NCBI GenBank assembly: GCA_021828055.1
Contig: JAKATH010000010.1
Location: 1 to 49,996, forward strand
From: Actinomycetes bacterium
GTDB lineage: Bacteria; Actinomycetota; Acidimicrobiia; Acidimicrobiales; RAAP-2
Direction of reading: 5' to 3'
DNA length: 49,996 bases
Shown: in pieces, positions 23,632-34,371 of the stretch
How positions within the stretch are numbered: the first letter of the stretch is position 1
How the letters are laid out: every line of letters begins with the position of its first letter
Notes under the pieces: generated by a model
The model's database searches: none
What the model was told of the DNA's origin: nothing
The model's input: the letters and a program-made list of their open reading frames with translations, nothing else
Made by a program: the position numbers and the translations under genes

Positions 23632-24995
23632 TCCTTCAGCCTGAGTTCGAGTCCCTGCCGCGGCCTCAGTTGCGGGCCCTGCAGGCGGAGCGCCTCTCGG
23701 AGGTCGTCCGCTACGCCTTTGAGCGGGTGCCCTTCTATCGCGAGCGCTTCGACGATCTGGGTCTCAAGCCTGATGAGGTCAGCGGGACGGACGACCTCAC
23801 GCTCGTGCCCTTCACGCGCAAGTCGGACCTGCGTGACCACTACCCCTTCGGCATGTTCGCGGTCCCCATGTCCGAGGTGGTCCGCATCCATGCCTCGACG
23901 GGGACCACGGGCCAGCCGACCGTGGTCGGCTATACGCGCCACGACCTCGAGATCTTTGCCACCGTCTGCGCCCGCACCCTCGCCGCGGCAGGGGCAAAGC
24001 CCGGGATGATCCTGCACAACGCGTATGGTTACGGGCTGTTCACCGGGGGTCTCGGCTTTCATCATGGAGGCGAGCATCTTGGCCTCGCGGTCCTGCCGAT
24101 CTCCGGCGGGGGGACGGTGCGCCAGGTCGACCTCATGCTCGACTTCCGCCCCGAGGTCCTCGCGTGCACGCCGAGCTACGCGCTCACCCTCGCCGAAGAG
24201 CTGGCGCGCCGGGGCGTGTCGCCAGAGGACGTGCCCATCCGTCTCGCGATCCTCGGCGCGGAGCCGTGGACCGAGTCGATGCGGGCCGAGATCGACCGAC
24301 TGCTCGGCGCCCGTGCGACGAACGTCTACGGATTGTCGGAGATCGTGGGGCCTGGCGTCGCCTTCGAGTGCGCCGAGGAGCGAGCGGGCTCCCACGTCGC
24401 CGAGGACCACTTCCTTGCCGAGGTCGTCGATCCCGAGACCGGTGCCGTGCTTCCTGAGGGCCAGTCCGGCGTGCTCGTGGTGACGACGCTCACGAAGCAG
24501 GCGCTGCCGCTGCTCAGGTACTGGACGGGGGACGTCACGAGCCTGTCGCGCGAGCCCTGCGCGTGTGGGCGCACCCTGGTCCGAATGGCGCCGCTGAGGG
24601 GGCGCACCGACGACATGCTCGTCGTCCGTGGTGTGAACGTCTACCCGACGCAGATCGAGGCGGTGCTCGGGTCCTTTGGCGAGCTGACGCCGAACTACCG
24701 GCTCGTGGTCTCGAGGCCTGGCCGCCTGGACGAGCTGCGCGTCGAAGCGGAGCTGAGCGCGGCGTTCTTCTGCGAGTTCGCTGCCGAGACACCGGGCGAG
24801 GAGGACGCCAAGACGTTGTGCGAGGAGGTCGTGGATGCGAACCACGCGCTGCGGTCCGTGCGCGAGCGGCTGACCCAGGCGATCAAGACGACGGTGGGCG
24901 TGACCGCGAAGGTCCACCTCCTCGTGCCCGGGGCAGCGCCCCGCTCGGAAGGCGGGAAGATCGTGCGCGTGGTCGACGAGCGCCAGCTCGTGTAG
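23628..24995 (+). CDS. paaK: Phenylacetate-CoA ligase family protein
   Basis: A PaaK-type adenylate-forming enzyme of 455 aa (PaaK is usually 430-450). The N-terminal SEVVRYAFERVPFYRERFDD is typical. The ATP loop is HASTGTTGQPTVVGYT (residues 88-103), then NAYGYGLFTGGLGFHHGGE, GLSEIVGPGVAFEC and the hinge region LRGRTDDMLVVRGVNVYPTQ. Members activate phenylacetate, indoleacetate or related aryl acids to CoA thioesters with ATP. In the same operon as IorAB, which produces arylacetyl-CoA directly, it would allow free aryl acids to enter the same pool. The symbol is by family; the substrate is inferred. Confidence 0.85.
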   Translation: MILQPEFESLPRPQLRALQAERLSEVVRYAFERVPFYRERFDDLGLKPDEVSGTDDLTLVPFTRKSDLRDHYPFGMFAVPMSEVVRIHASTGTTGQPTVVGYTRHDLEIFATVCARTLAAAGAKPGMILHNAYGYGLFTGGLGFHHGGEHLGLAVLPISGGGTVRQVDLMLDFRPEVLACTPSYALTLAEELARRGVSPEDVPIRLAILGAEPWTESMRAEIDRLLGARATNVYGLSEIVGPGVAFECAEERAGSHVAEDHFLAEVVDPETGAVLPEGQSGVLVVTTLTKQALPLLRYWTGDVTSLSREPCACGRTLVRMAPLRGRTDDMLVVRGVNVYPTQIEAVLGSFGELTPNYRLVVSRPGRLDELRVEAELSAAFFCEFAAETPGEEDAKTLCEEVVDANHALRSVRERLTQAIKTTVGVTAKVHLLVPGAAPRSEGGKIVRVVDERQLV

Positions 24996-25023
24996 GCCGT
25001 AGGCCCCGCGCACGCTTACTGCT

Positions 25024-25085
25024 CGAGCACCCCGCCGAGGTCACCCGCCGAGGTCACCCGCCGAGCACCCCGCCGAGGTCACCTG
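25024..25085. repeat. 12-13-bp tandem repeat
   Basis: Five degenerate units of the form CGAG(GT)CACC(C)CGC follow one another between the PaaK stop and the next gene. It looks like slippage in a G+C-rich spacer; no function is evident. Confidence 0.6.
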
Positions 25086-25304
25086 CGGGATGGAAACGCT
25101 CGTGGCCGACGGCGCGGAGCGTGTCCGTGGGCGATACTCGTGAGGACACGGACGTAGGTCGACCTTCGTGAGACGGTCTCGCTCAGGTTTGGCTCTTCCA
25201 TGGGCCCGCACGACGCAACCTCCGTCCGCCGACGCTCATGCCGGTGGATGGCCGCCGGAGGCGCTGGGCGTGGACGAATGAGCGTGGGACAAGGAGGGGC
25301 TGCG

Positions 25305-26873
<1,569 letters not shown>

Positions 26874-26934
26874 TGGAGGGAGGCGGAGGGTCAGGCGCGC
26901 TCTACGTACGGTGTGGTACCGAGGCATGCCGAGC

Positions 26935-28083
26935 TCACGTGGCGCCTCCCGCCCGGCCGCCGCGTGACGGCACCGTGTCTCCGTCGGCTCGTGCAGCGTG
27001 TGCGCCGTCCGTCTCCACGGTCGCCGGCGCGAGGACGGGTCCTGTGACCGTGCCTGCCGCAGGGCGAAGCGTTGCGCGGCGCTCGAGCTTCGCCCGGACG
27101 AGGCGCTTCGTGAGGCGGGAGGCGAGGCCGACGACGCCGTCCGGCATGAGCCTGAGGAGGGTGATCAGGATCAGCGCGTAGACGCCCTCGGACAGGACGT
27201 TCGGGAGCTGGGCCGGGAGTGATGGCCCCGTGCCGAGCGAGGTGAGCACCTGCGCGACGATCGTGACCACCGCCGCCCCGACGAACGCGCCCGAGACCGT
27301 CCCGAGGCCTCCGACGACGACCATGATGACGAACTCGATCGAGAGCATGACCGAGAAGGCGTCGGGGGAGATGTAGGCGAGGAAGAAGGCGTAGATCGCG
27401 CCGGCGAGACCGGCGTAGGCCGCGGACAGCGCGAAGTCCCGGAGCTTGTAGCTGACGACGCCGACCCCCGCGGCCGAGGCGGCCGACGGGGACGTGGCCA
27501 TCGCGCGCAGCCCTCTCCCAGGCCTCGACCTCGTGATGTTCCGGCTCACAAGGAGCACGGCGGCAGCGACGATCCAGACGAAGTAGGCGTACGAGCGGTA
27601 GCCGGAGATCGCGATCGGGCCGAGCGTCAGCGCAGGGATGTTGGTGAGCCCGATCGCGCCGCCGGAGAAGCTCGGCGTCTGGCTCAGCACGGAGAGGAAG
27701 ATGAGCTGCAGGGCGAGCGTGCCGAAGGCGAGCGCGTGCCCTTCGAGCCGGAGCAGCAGGGCACCGACGGCGGCGGCGACGGCGGCGGTCATCACCACCG
27801 CGGCGACGAGGGCGATGATGGGCGGCCAGCCGTGGATCGCCAGGATCGCGGCGGAGTAGGCGCCGAAGCCGTAGAAGGCGCCCTGGCCGAGCGAGACCTG
27901 CCCGGCGAAGCCCATGAGGAGCGAGAGGCCGGCGACGACGATCGTCGCGAGGCCGATTGTGACGTAGGTGATGAGGTTCGGGGCGCTCAGAACCTGAGGA
28001 AGGACGAGCGTCGCCGCGGCGATCACGAGAACGCCGACAGTTGCCGGCGGGTTCGCGCCGAGGAGGCTGCGCGGGCGTCTCAT
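26935..28083 (-). CDS. livM: LIV-type ABC transporter permease, LivM family
   Basis: An integral membrane protein of 382 aa with about nine or ten hydrophobic segments. The LivM signature FAGQVSLGQGAFYGFGAYSA is present, as is AGLAGAIYAFFLAYISPDAF and IMVVVGGLGTVSGAFVGAAV. A hydrophilic C-terminal tail of about 50 residues follows the last helix. The ATG at 28083 overlaps the livH stop (ATGA). It forms the membrane channel with LivH. It is convergent with the benzoate-CoA-ligase gene. Confidence 0.87.
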   Translation of the reverse strand: MRRPRSLLGANPPATVGVLVIAAATLVLPQVLSAPNLITYVTIGLATIVVAGLSLLMGFAGQVSLGQGAFYGFGAYSAAILAIHGWPPIIALVAAVVMTAAVAAAVGALLLRLEGHALAFGTLALQLIFLSVLSQTPSFSGGAIGLTNIPALTLGPIAISGYRSYAYFVWIVAAAVLLVSRNITRSRPGRGLRAMATSPSAASAAGVGVVSYKLRDFALSAAYAGLAGAIYAFFLAYISPDAFSVMLSIEFVIMVVVGGLGTVSGAFVGAAVVTIVAQVLTSLGTGPSLPAQLPNVLSEGVYALILITLLRLMPDGVVGLASRLTKRLVRAKLERRATLRPAAGTVTGPVLAPATVETDGAHAARADGDTVPSRGGRAGGAT

Positions 28084-28937
28084 ACCAGCTTCGCAACCTG
28101 CTGGCGACGATGGGACTGCCACAGAAGCAGCAGGATCATGAGGGCGAGGGCGACCGCCGTCTCGTTCGCCTGGGACCAGTAGCCGGCGACGAGCTCCTCG
28201 GCGATCCCGAAGATGAGGCCGCCCGCCAGGGCGAGAGTTGGGCTCGTGAGCGAGCCGACGATCGCGGCGGCGAAGCCGAGGATGGCGAGGTTCACGTCGC
28301 TGTCGTACGTGATGGGGAAGAGCGGCATGATCAGCACGCCGCCGACGCCGCCGAGCGCGCCCCCGATGGCGAAGGAGAGCAAGCCCATCGCCTTCACGTT
28401 GATGCCGGTGAGGCGCGCCGCGTACGGGTTGGACGCACAGGCGGTCATGGCCTTGCCGACGTAGGTGTGGTCGAGGAGCAGCCACAAGGCGGCAAGGACG
28501 ACGAGGCTGACGCCGATCAGCAGGAGGTACTGCGGCTGGACGAAAATACCTCCGAAGCGGAGGTCGTGGCCGCTCAAGCCGGAGTAGGTGAGCGGCGTCG
28601 TCCCCCACACAAGCATCGCGACGGCCTCGCACAAAAGAGCGAGCCCGATCGTCGTGATGAGCGAGGCGATGGTCGACATCTTGCCGAGAATCGTCACGGC
28701 CCCGAACAAGAGCCCGATCGCCGCGCTCGCGAGCACCGCCAGCACCTCGGACAGGCCTTGGGGGACGCCGGCGCCGAGAAGCGAGTAGGCGATGAAGCCT
28801 CCGAGCACGACGAAGGCTCCTTGGGCGAAGTTGACCACCTTGGTCACGCGGTAGATGATCACGAACCCCGTCGCGAGCAGGGCGAAGAGAAAGCCGCGCG
28901 AGACGCCGGTGACGAGGTACTGCAGCAGCACGCTCAT
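28080..28937 (-). CDS. livH: LIV-type ABC transporter permease, LivH family
   Basis: A protein of 285 aa with about eight membrane segments. It starts LLQYLVTGVSRGFLFALLAT and has VTKVVNFAQGAFVVLGGFIA, the classic LivH motif, plus ASNPYAARLTGINVKAMGLL in the cytoplasmic coupling loop that contacts the ATPases. Both ends overlap neighbours by 4 nt, so livF, livH and livM are translated from one message. Together with the receptor at 6104, it should import the substrate of the catabolic island. Confidence 0.88.
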   Translation of the reverse strand: MSVLLQYLVTGVSRGFLFALLATGFVIIYRVTKVVNFAQGAFVVLGGFIAYSLLGAGVPQGLSEVLAVLASAAIGLLFGAVTILGKMSTIASLITTIGLALLCEAVAMLVWGTTPLTYSGLSGHDLRFGGIFVQPQYLLLIGVSLVVLAALWLLLDHTYVGKAMTACASNPYAARLTGINVKAMGLLSFAIGGALGGVGGVLIMPLFPITYDSDVNLAILGFAAAIVGSLTSPTLALAGGLIFGIAEELVAGYWSQANETAVALALMILLLLWQSHRRQQVAKLV

Positions 28938-29632
28938 GTCGTGACATGTCCTCCCAAGTAGGCGCTCCGCACGGCCGGTTCGTTGCGCAGGAGCGCCGAT
29001 GGCCCATGGGTGGCGATCCTCCCGGTCTCCAGGACGTACGCGCGTGCGCAGAGCTCGAGCGCGAGCCGTGCGTTCTGCTCCACGAGCAGCACGGAAAGTC
29101 CGGTCTCGGCGTTGAGCCGCACGAGGTACCGCCCGATCTCCTGCACGACGATGGGGGCGAGTCCCTGCGAGAGCTCATCGATCGCGAGCACGTCCGGCCC
29201 CGCCATGAGCGCCCGCCCGATCGCCACCATCTGCTGCTCGCCGCCGGAGAGAAAGCCGGCCTTGCGTCGCGAGAGGTCTCGCAGTTTCGGGAACAACTCG
29301 TAGATCCTTGCGGGGTCGCGCGAGGGGGCCTTCCACGCGCCGAGTCGCAGGTTGTCGTCGACACAGAGGTCGAAGAAGAGCTCCCTGCCCTCGGGGACGT
29401 GGGCGAGCCGACCTGCGCACCGGATGGTTCCCGCGCTCGGCGCGAGGATGCCAGAGAGGGTGTTGAGCAGCGTCGTCTTGCCTGCCCCGTTCGCGCCGAT
29501 GAGCGCGACCATCTCGCCGCGGCCCACCTCCAAGCTGACGTCCTCGAGGGCGATCGCGGCGCCGTAGCGCACGAGGAGCCCGTCGACGGAGAGGATCGGT
29601 GCCGTCGCAGCACCGGTGCTGGTCATGCGCAC
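28934..29632 (-). CDS. livF: LIV-type ABC transporter ATPase, LivF family
   Basis: A protein of 232 aa. Walker A is GANGAGKT (46-53), the Q-loop/early segment is AHVPEGRELFFDLCVDDNLR, the ABC signature is FLSGGEQQMVAIGRAL and Walker B is VLAIDELSQGLAP. LSGGEQQ and VPEGRxxF are typical of LivF. The GTG at 29632 lies one base after the livG stop; an ATG two codons later is an equally good start. It pairs with LivG on the cytoplasmic side of the transporter. Confidence 0.88.
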   Translation of the reverse strand: MRMTSTGAATAPILSVDGLLVRYGAAIALEDVSLEVGRGEMVALIGANGAGKTTLLNTLSGILAPSAGTIRCAGRLAHVPEGRELFFDLCVDDNLRLGAWKAPSRDPARIYELFPKLRDLSRRKAGFLSGGEQQMVAIGRALMAGPDVLAIDELSQGLAPIVVQEIGRYLVRLNAETGLSVLLVEQNARLALELCARAYVLETGRIATHGPSALLRNEPAVRSAYLGGHVTT

Positions 29633-29633
29633 G

Positions 29634-30419
29634 CTACCGGCTGGTGGCGCCGTCGTCAGCTGGGACCGATCCGAGGTAGGCGACGATCACGGCCTCGCTT
29701 GCCCGCACCTCCGCCGGGGACCCTTCGGCGATGACGCGGCCCATGTCGAGCACCGTGATCCGGTGGGCGACACGGCTGACGAACCCGATGTCGTGTTCGA
29801 CGAGCAGCATCGTGAAGCCCTCCTCGCACAGGCGGGCGAGGAGCTCGCTCAGCTCGCGGCGCTCTTCGCCGCGCAGTCCCGCAGCCGGCTCGTCGAGCAG
29901 GAGGAGCTTCGGGTTCCCGCAGAGCGCCCGGGCGATCTGGAGCGCGCGCTGGCGGCCGAGCGGGAGAGACTCAGCAGGGACGTCCGCCCACGGTTCGAGG
30001 CCGGTGCGTGCAACGGCGCCGCGCGCGCGCTCACGGATCTTGGGCTCTTCCCGGAAGTGGCGCGGCAGGCGTAGCGCCGCCTCGACGAACTCGTGGTTGG
30101 TCCAGGAGTGCGCACCTACCATCACGTTCTCGAGGGTCGTCATGCCGCGGAAGAGGTGGACCGTCTGGAAGGTGATGGCGATCCCGAGACGGGCGCGCGC
30201 CGCGGGGCGGAGCCGCTCGATCCGCCGTCCCTCGAAGTTGATCGAGCCCGCCTCCGGCCGGAGATGGCCGGCAACGAGGCTGAAGAGCGTCGACTTGCCG
30301 GCGCCGTTCGGCCCGATGAGGCCTCGCAGCTCCCCCGCGTCGACCGACAGCGAGACGCCGTCGACGGCTCGCACAACGCCGAAGGTCTTCACCAGGCGCT
30401 CGAGCTGGAGCACGGACAC
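29634..30419 (-). CDS. livG: LIV-type ABC transporter ATPase, LivG family
   Basis: A protein of 261 aa. Walker A is GPNGAGKS (36-43); GIAITFQTVHLFRGMTTLEN is the usual LivG Q-loop region; the signature ESLPLGRQRALQIARAL has the degenerate LPLGRQ seen in this family; Walker B is LLLLDEPAAGL; and the C-terminal VLDMGRVIAEGSPAEV is conserved. The GTG at 30419 is the first gene of the minus-strand transporter operon, so its promoter should lie in 30420-30620, where a palindrome is seen. Confidence 0.88.
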   Translation of the reverse strand: MSVLQLERLVKTFGVVRAVDGVSLSVDAGELRGLIGPNGAGKSTLFSLVAGHLRPEAGSINFEGRRIERLRPAARARLGIAITFQTVHLFRGMTTLENVMVGAHSWTNHEFVEAALRLPRHFREEPKIRERARGAVARTGLEPWADVPAESLPLGRQRALQIARALCGNPKLLLLDEPAAGLRGEERRELSELLARLCEEGFTMLLVEHDIGFVSRVAHRITVLDMGRVIAEGSPAEVRASEAVIVAYLGSVPADDGATSR

Positions 30420-31107
30420 CCCCTCCGCCCTGTTTGCCGAACCGATCCTGTTCGCAGGCCGGGCTGCGCTCTGGTCCGAAGCTTCCCGCTTCGGACCACC
30501 ACTGGCGGGTTTCCGCAGCCGGTCACCGACCCAGCGTCCCCGTGACCGTTTCGGTGGACGAGCTTCTACAACGTATTGAATGGCACTTTAGGTATGGAAC
30601 CATACTCTGGGTCGAGTCAGGTCGTCCATGAGAACGCTCGGCGTCGCGGCTCTTGCCGCCTCGAGCTTGTGGAGGTCTCGGTCCTGCCTCGCCTCGCGTC
30701 GCGCGTCACCGTGCCGAGGACCTGGTCGGGCGGCGGGGCGGCGCGCAGCGCGCGAGCGCGGTCCAAGGGGCGCCCGCGGCCCTGGTTCGCCATGGCCCCC
30801 ATGCCCGATCTGACGGAGCCGAGCCCCGAGGTCCGTGCAGGGCGAGACCTGCCCCTGCGTCGGCAGGCCGGGTGGGTACGGGATCGGGTGAGGGTAGGAG
30901 GAGGACGGTGACCGGTCGGGAGACCTTGCAGCGCCCGCCCTCGAGCCAGCTCAGGGCCCTGGGAAGTGGGCTACTGTGGGGTGCCGCCCAGCAGCAGGAC
31001 GCGAGGCAGCCCCTGGTCAGAGCCGGCATCCCCAGTTGACGGCTCAGGATGCTTCTGCTACGAAAAGGTGACGAGCTGGTTGAGGCAACTACCGCGGAGG
31101 TCGTGGA
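30420..31107. other. About 690 bp between divergent transcripts
   Basis: No gene is supported. The part nearest 30560-30610 is distinctly A+T-rich and holds the palindrome described separately. Near the right end TTGACG (31036-31041) could be a -35 box for the gene at 31108, with a weak TACGAA 18 bp downstream, and GCGGAGG precedes that gene's start. The remaining sequence shows nothing definite. Confidence 0.4.
30592..30605. promoter_or_regulatory. Palindrome upstream of the liv operon
   Basis: GTATGGAACCATAC has perfect 6-bp arms around a central AA and lies in the most A+T-rich part of the divergent intergenic region, about 175 bp before livG. It may be the operator of a dimeric regulator. 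It differs from the GACCGG-centred palindromes at 8319 and 10706. Confidence 0.45.
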
Positions 31108-33567
31108 ATGGGAGCGTTGGTTGGAATGCGTGTGCGGGCATTGTGCGGGGCGGCTCTGGTGGTGGGCTCCTTGAGCGGTCTCGTCGCCTCACAGACCGAG
31201 GCGGGGGCGGCCACGACGCCCGGTGTGCTCCACGTCGCGCCAGGCGGAGCCACATCGGGAAACTGCACCACAGCGACACACCCGTGCGGGACCCTAGGGT
31301 TCGCGCTGTCACAGGCGGCCTCCAGCAACACCATCCAGCTGGCGGCTGGGACGTACAAGGAGACGTCGGACCCCAGTGGCACGTCCAACACCATCACGAA
31401 GGCTGTGACGGTCGAAGGCGTCGTGACACATCCGACGACAGCGGTCGTCACAGCGACGGGTGAGCAGTTCGGCCTGGTCGTGGACGCCAGCACAAGCGTG
31501 GTGGAGGACCTCACCGTCGAGAACGCCGGGCGCTCCGGCGTGCTGGTGTCTCCGAAGACAACAGCCGCCGCCCCCGCCACCGTTGCCAACGTGAAGGTGC
31601 TGACAGATCACATCGTGACAAACGACAAGTGCGCGACGACAGCGACACTCCACAAGACGGCGGCCACAACGTTGTGCAAGACACCGACACCCGAGAGCGA
31701 CTTCGGCGAGGGTCTCCACCTCGTGAGCGTCTCGCACTCGACAGTCCGAGGGAACGTCGTCTCGAAGAACTGGGGCGGCATCCTCGTGACCGACGAGCTC
31801 GGGCCGAACTTCACAAACACGATCGCGACAAACCAGGTGTCGACAAACGCCGGCGACTGCGGGATCACCCTGGCCAGCCACAACCCCGGAGCGGTGCACA
31901 CGAGCGGGGCGACAATCGGCAAGCCCGACCCCACAGCGGGTGGTGTGTACAACAACACCGTCAAGGGCAACACCGCCAACAACAACGGCGCTGCGGGCCT
32001 GCTGGCGGCGACGCCCTTCCCCGGCACCGGCGTGTACACAAACACCTTCGAGACAAACACGGCCGACGGCAACGGCCTTGCCGGCATGACGATCCACAGC
32101 CACGCGCCGTTGCAGGACACCAGGGGCAACAAGGTGCTCCATGACACTTTCAAGAACGACGCGCTCCACGGGAGCCCGTCCCACGGCCCCGGCACAGTGA
32201 CAGCACGGGTCGCCCAGACCATCGGGGTCGAGGTCTTCGCCGCCGCCGGACCGACAGACGTCGCCGGCACCGTCATCACCGGCAACACGATCTCGACAGT
32301 GTTCTACGGGATCTGGCTGTCGCCGGGCGTGCTCCATGTGGCGACGATCCAGACAAACACCATCAGCGTGAGCGCCGGCGGGACCCAGGTCTACGCACAG
32401 CCGGCGTCGGTCACGACCGTCTACGGCCAGACACCAGATGCGACCGCGGCGGCCGAGTTCTCCCGGGCCTTCCCCTCCACAAGGGGCTCGTGCCCCGCGA
32501 CCCGCGCCGCGGTCGTGGCGACCACAAAGGTGTACCAGGATGCGCTCAGCAGCCAGTTCCTCGCCCAGTCCCTCACAACGGGGACCCTCCTCACCCCGAC
32601 CGAGAGCCTTTCTGCGGTGACCGCCACGGCGCTCAAGGACGAGGGCGTCACGACCGTCTACGTGGTGGGCGGGCCCCTTGCGATCACCACAACAGTGGTG
32701 AAGTCGATCGAGGCCCTCACAGCCTACGAGTGCGGCGGGAAGGCCCGGGGAGCCACCACAGGGAAGATCGCGGTCGAGCGCATCTCGGGCACAACCCAGT
32801 ACGGGACGGCCGAGGCCGTGGCTGAGCACGTCGGCAGCGCAGCCTCCAAGTCCTTCGCCGGCGCCTACGCCACAACCAACGCCGCAGGCGGCAACGGCAA
32901 GTACAACGACACCCCGGGGACCGGCACCGCGGCGCCGACGGGATCGGTGCCGACGGCCATCCTGGCCTCCGGCGTGGAGTTCCAAGACGCGCAGTCGGCG
33001 AGCGTGATCGCCTACCGGACAAAGCTCCCGCTGCTCCTCACCCCTGCGACGACGCTGTCCACAACAGCGGTCGCAGCCATCGAGAAGCTCGGAGTGAAGC
33101 AGGTGGTCCTGATGGGCGGCACACTGGCGGTCACCAACACAGTGGAGCAGGCCCTCGTCGCAAAGACCGGCGTCTCGGTGCTCCGGGTGGCAGGCAAGGA
33201 CTACACCGACACCGCCGCCGAGCTCGCACGCTTCGAGGTGGCGGGGGCGACAGCCGGCCTCGGCTGGACACCGGGGCACCGGATCATGGTCGCCAGGGGG
33301 AACGGCTTCACCGACGGGCTCTGCGGCGCGGTGCTGGACAGCGCCCACAACTCGACAGCAGGCCCCACCGGCACCGCGCGTCCGCTGCTCCTGACCGAGA
33401 CACCGACAGTGGTGGGCACGTACCTCACCACATTCTTGAAGGTGACAGGGCACACAGGGATCGGCAAGACACCGGCGAAGACGATCACGGCCTTGACCGT
33501 CCTCGGCGGGCCGCTCGCGGTCAGCACAGGCGCGATCGCCGCGATGGAGACAGCGCTCGGCGGCTGA
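31108..33567 (+). CDS. Secreted protein: parallel beta-helix plus cell-wall-binding repeats
   Basis: A protein of 819 aa. A signal peptide (ALCGAALVVGSLSGLVASQT, ending near AGAATT) directs export. Residues about 40-430 are rich in short turns and repeated asparagines (for example TNTIATNQVSTNAGDCGITL and NTFETNTADGNGLAGM), the pattern of right-handed beta-helix proteins. From about 430 to the end come three cell-wall-binding (CWB2, PF04122-like) units, each with a VVGG/LMGG/VLGGPLAxxxxV motif after a Leu-Thr-rich strand. It is probably a surface protein attached to the wall. Threonine is coded by ACA unusually often for this genome (6 of 20 near the start, about 10 of 14 around 31550-31690). 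Confidence 0.82.
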   Translation: MGALVGMRVRALCGAALVVGSLSGLVASQTEAGAATTPGVLHVAPGGATSGNCTTATHPCGTLGFALSQAASSNTIQLAAGTYKETSDPSGTSNTITKAVTVEGVVTHPTTAVVTATGEQFGLVVDASTSVVEDLTVENAGRSGVLVSPKTTAAAPATVANVKVLTDHIVTNDKCATTATLHKTAATTLCKTPTPESDFGEGLHLVSVSHSTVRGNVVSKNWGGILVTDELGPNFTNTIATNQVSTNAGDCGITLASHNPGAVHTSGATIGKPDPTAGGVYNNTVKGNTANNNGAAGLLAATPFPGTGVYTNTFETNTADGNGLAGMTIHSHAPLQDTRGNKVLHDTFKNDALHGSPSHGPGTVTARVAQTIGVEVFAAAGPTDVAGTVITGNTISTVFYGIWLSPGVLHVATIQTNTISVSAGGTQVYAQPASVTTVYGQTPDATAAAEFSRAFPSTRGSCPATRAAVVATTKVYQDALSSQFLAQSLTTGTLLTPTESLSAVTATALKDEGVTTVYVVGGPLAITTTVVKSIEALTAYECGGKARGATTGKIAVERISGTTQYGTAEAVAEHVGSAASKSFAGAYATTNAAGGNGKYNDTPGTGTAAPTGSVPTAILASGVEFQDAQSASVIAYRTKLPLLLTPATTLSTTAVAAIEKLGVKQVVLMGGTLAVTNTVEQALVAKTGVSVLRVAGKDYTDTAAELARFEVAGATAGLGWTPGHRIMVARGNGFTDGLCGAVLDSAHNSTAGPTGTARPLLLTETPTVVGTYLTTFLKVTGHTGIGKTPAKTITALTVLGGPLAVSTGAIAAMETALGG

Positions 33568-33582
33568 GCTTTCGTGCCGGCA

Positions 33583-33618
33583 GGCTGACCGGTCGGCCGT
33601 CTGGTTGACCGGTCAGCC
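33583..33618 (+). terminator. Perfect 12-bp-stem hairpin after the surface-protein gene
   Basis: GGCTGACCGGTC (33583-33594) and GACCGGTCAGCC (33607-33618) are exactly complementary around a 12-nt loop, starting 16 nt after the stop at 33567. There is no T-tract, so this is a stem-type terminator or an mRNA-stabilising hairpin. Its GACCGGTC element resembles the palindromes at 8319 and 10706, so a regulatory role is an alternative. Confidence 0.6.
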
Positions 33619-33709
33619 ACTGGCTGTCGCGCCGGAGGCGGCCGTTGTTCCGATCCGTCGCGAGCTCGGACGCGCGTCGGCGACGCGCGGCCTGCGGGAG
33701 CGGGCGGCG

Positions 33710-34258
33710 CTACGCCGCCGCCGCCTCGTTGCGCCGGAGCAGCGCTCCCGCCAATGCGGTCACCGCCGCGATCAGGCCGACGATGGCGCCCCACTGCAAG
33801 CTGGCGCCTGTGGGCGTGGCGGCGACGGCGATGACGACGAGGAGCAGCATGACCCCGGTCGCGCCGAGGAGCGCCTGCCAGTGGGGAACGGGAAGTCGGA
33901 CCTCGACTGCGGCAAGGGCTGCGAGGTACCCGACCGTCGCGATGGCGAGCAGCAGGGTGATGTACATCCATCCGTGCCACAGCCCGTCCACGGTCACGGT
34001 GATCCCGAACAGGCCCGTTCCGTACCAGGGCAGCAGCAACGCGATGAACACGACGAGCGACGCCACCCCGACGATTCGGTCGCCGCGCGTGAGGCGGGCG
34101 AGCTTGAAGGTGATGGCGTTCGGTCCCGACCCGGCCCCTGCACGCGCGATGCCGGTCTCGGTGTCGCCGGAACGCACCGGTTCGTCGACCAGAGCGCCGC
34201 AGGCCGCGCAGCGCGCGTCTCCCGCATTCAGCTCAGCACCACAATTTCGACAGCTCAC
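33710..34258 (-). CDS. Zinc-ribbon membrane protein
   Basis: A protein of 182 aa from the GTG at 34258, which has AGGAG 7 nt upstream; a GTG at 34282 would add eight residues without a ribosome-binding site. It begins with a short zinc ribbon (CRNCGAELNAGDARCAACGA) and a flexible linker, followed by four or five membrane helices from about residue 60 to 175 (for example IVGVASLVVFIALLLPWYGT). This zinc-ribbon-plus-membrane arrangement is common in actinobacterial proteins of unknown function. It is monocistronic, with a possible promoter at 34343-34371. Confidence 0.7.
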   Translation of the reverse strand: MSCRNCGAELNAGDARCAACGALVDEPVRSGDTETGIARAGAGSGPNAITFKLARLTRGDRIVGVASLVVFIALLLPWYGTGLFGITVTVDGLWHGWMYITLLLAIATVGYLAALAAVEVRLPVPHWQALLGATGVMLLLVVIAVAATPTGASLQWGAIVGLIAAVTALAGALLRRNEAAAA

Positions 34259-34342
34259 TGTTCGCTCCTGTCCAAGGCTCACAATGCATCGTCACGCTGC
34301 GGTGAGGCCGGTCAGCCACTCGAACGTGGTGAGCTCGCCGTG

Positions 34343-34371
34343 ACCGTACGTGAGGACGTATGTCTTGACAA
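34343..34371 (-). promoter_or_regulatory. Candidate promoter of the zinc-ribbon gene
   Basis: On the minus strand TTGTCA (34366-34371) and TACGGT (34343-34348) are 17 bp apart, about 85 nt before the start at 34258. The -35 box lies within a tandem 15-bp duplication. Confidence 0.4.

Noticed and set aside
26935-29613. One continuous minus-strand protein of nearly 900 residues
   Set aside because: Only its 3' third (livM, from 28083) is real; the rest is an alternative frame over livH and livF.
30576-30606. Plus-strand promoter TTGAAT with CATACT
   Set aside because: The 19-bp spacing is poor and no gene follows for 500 bp.
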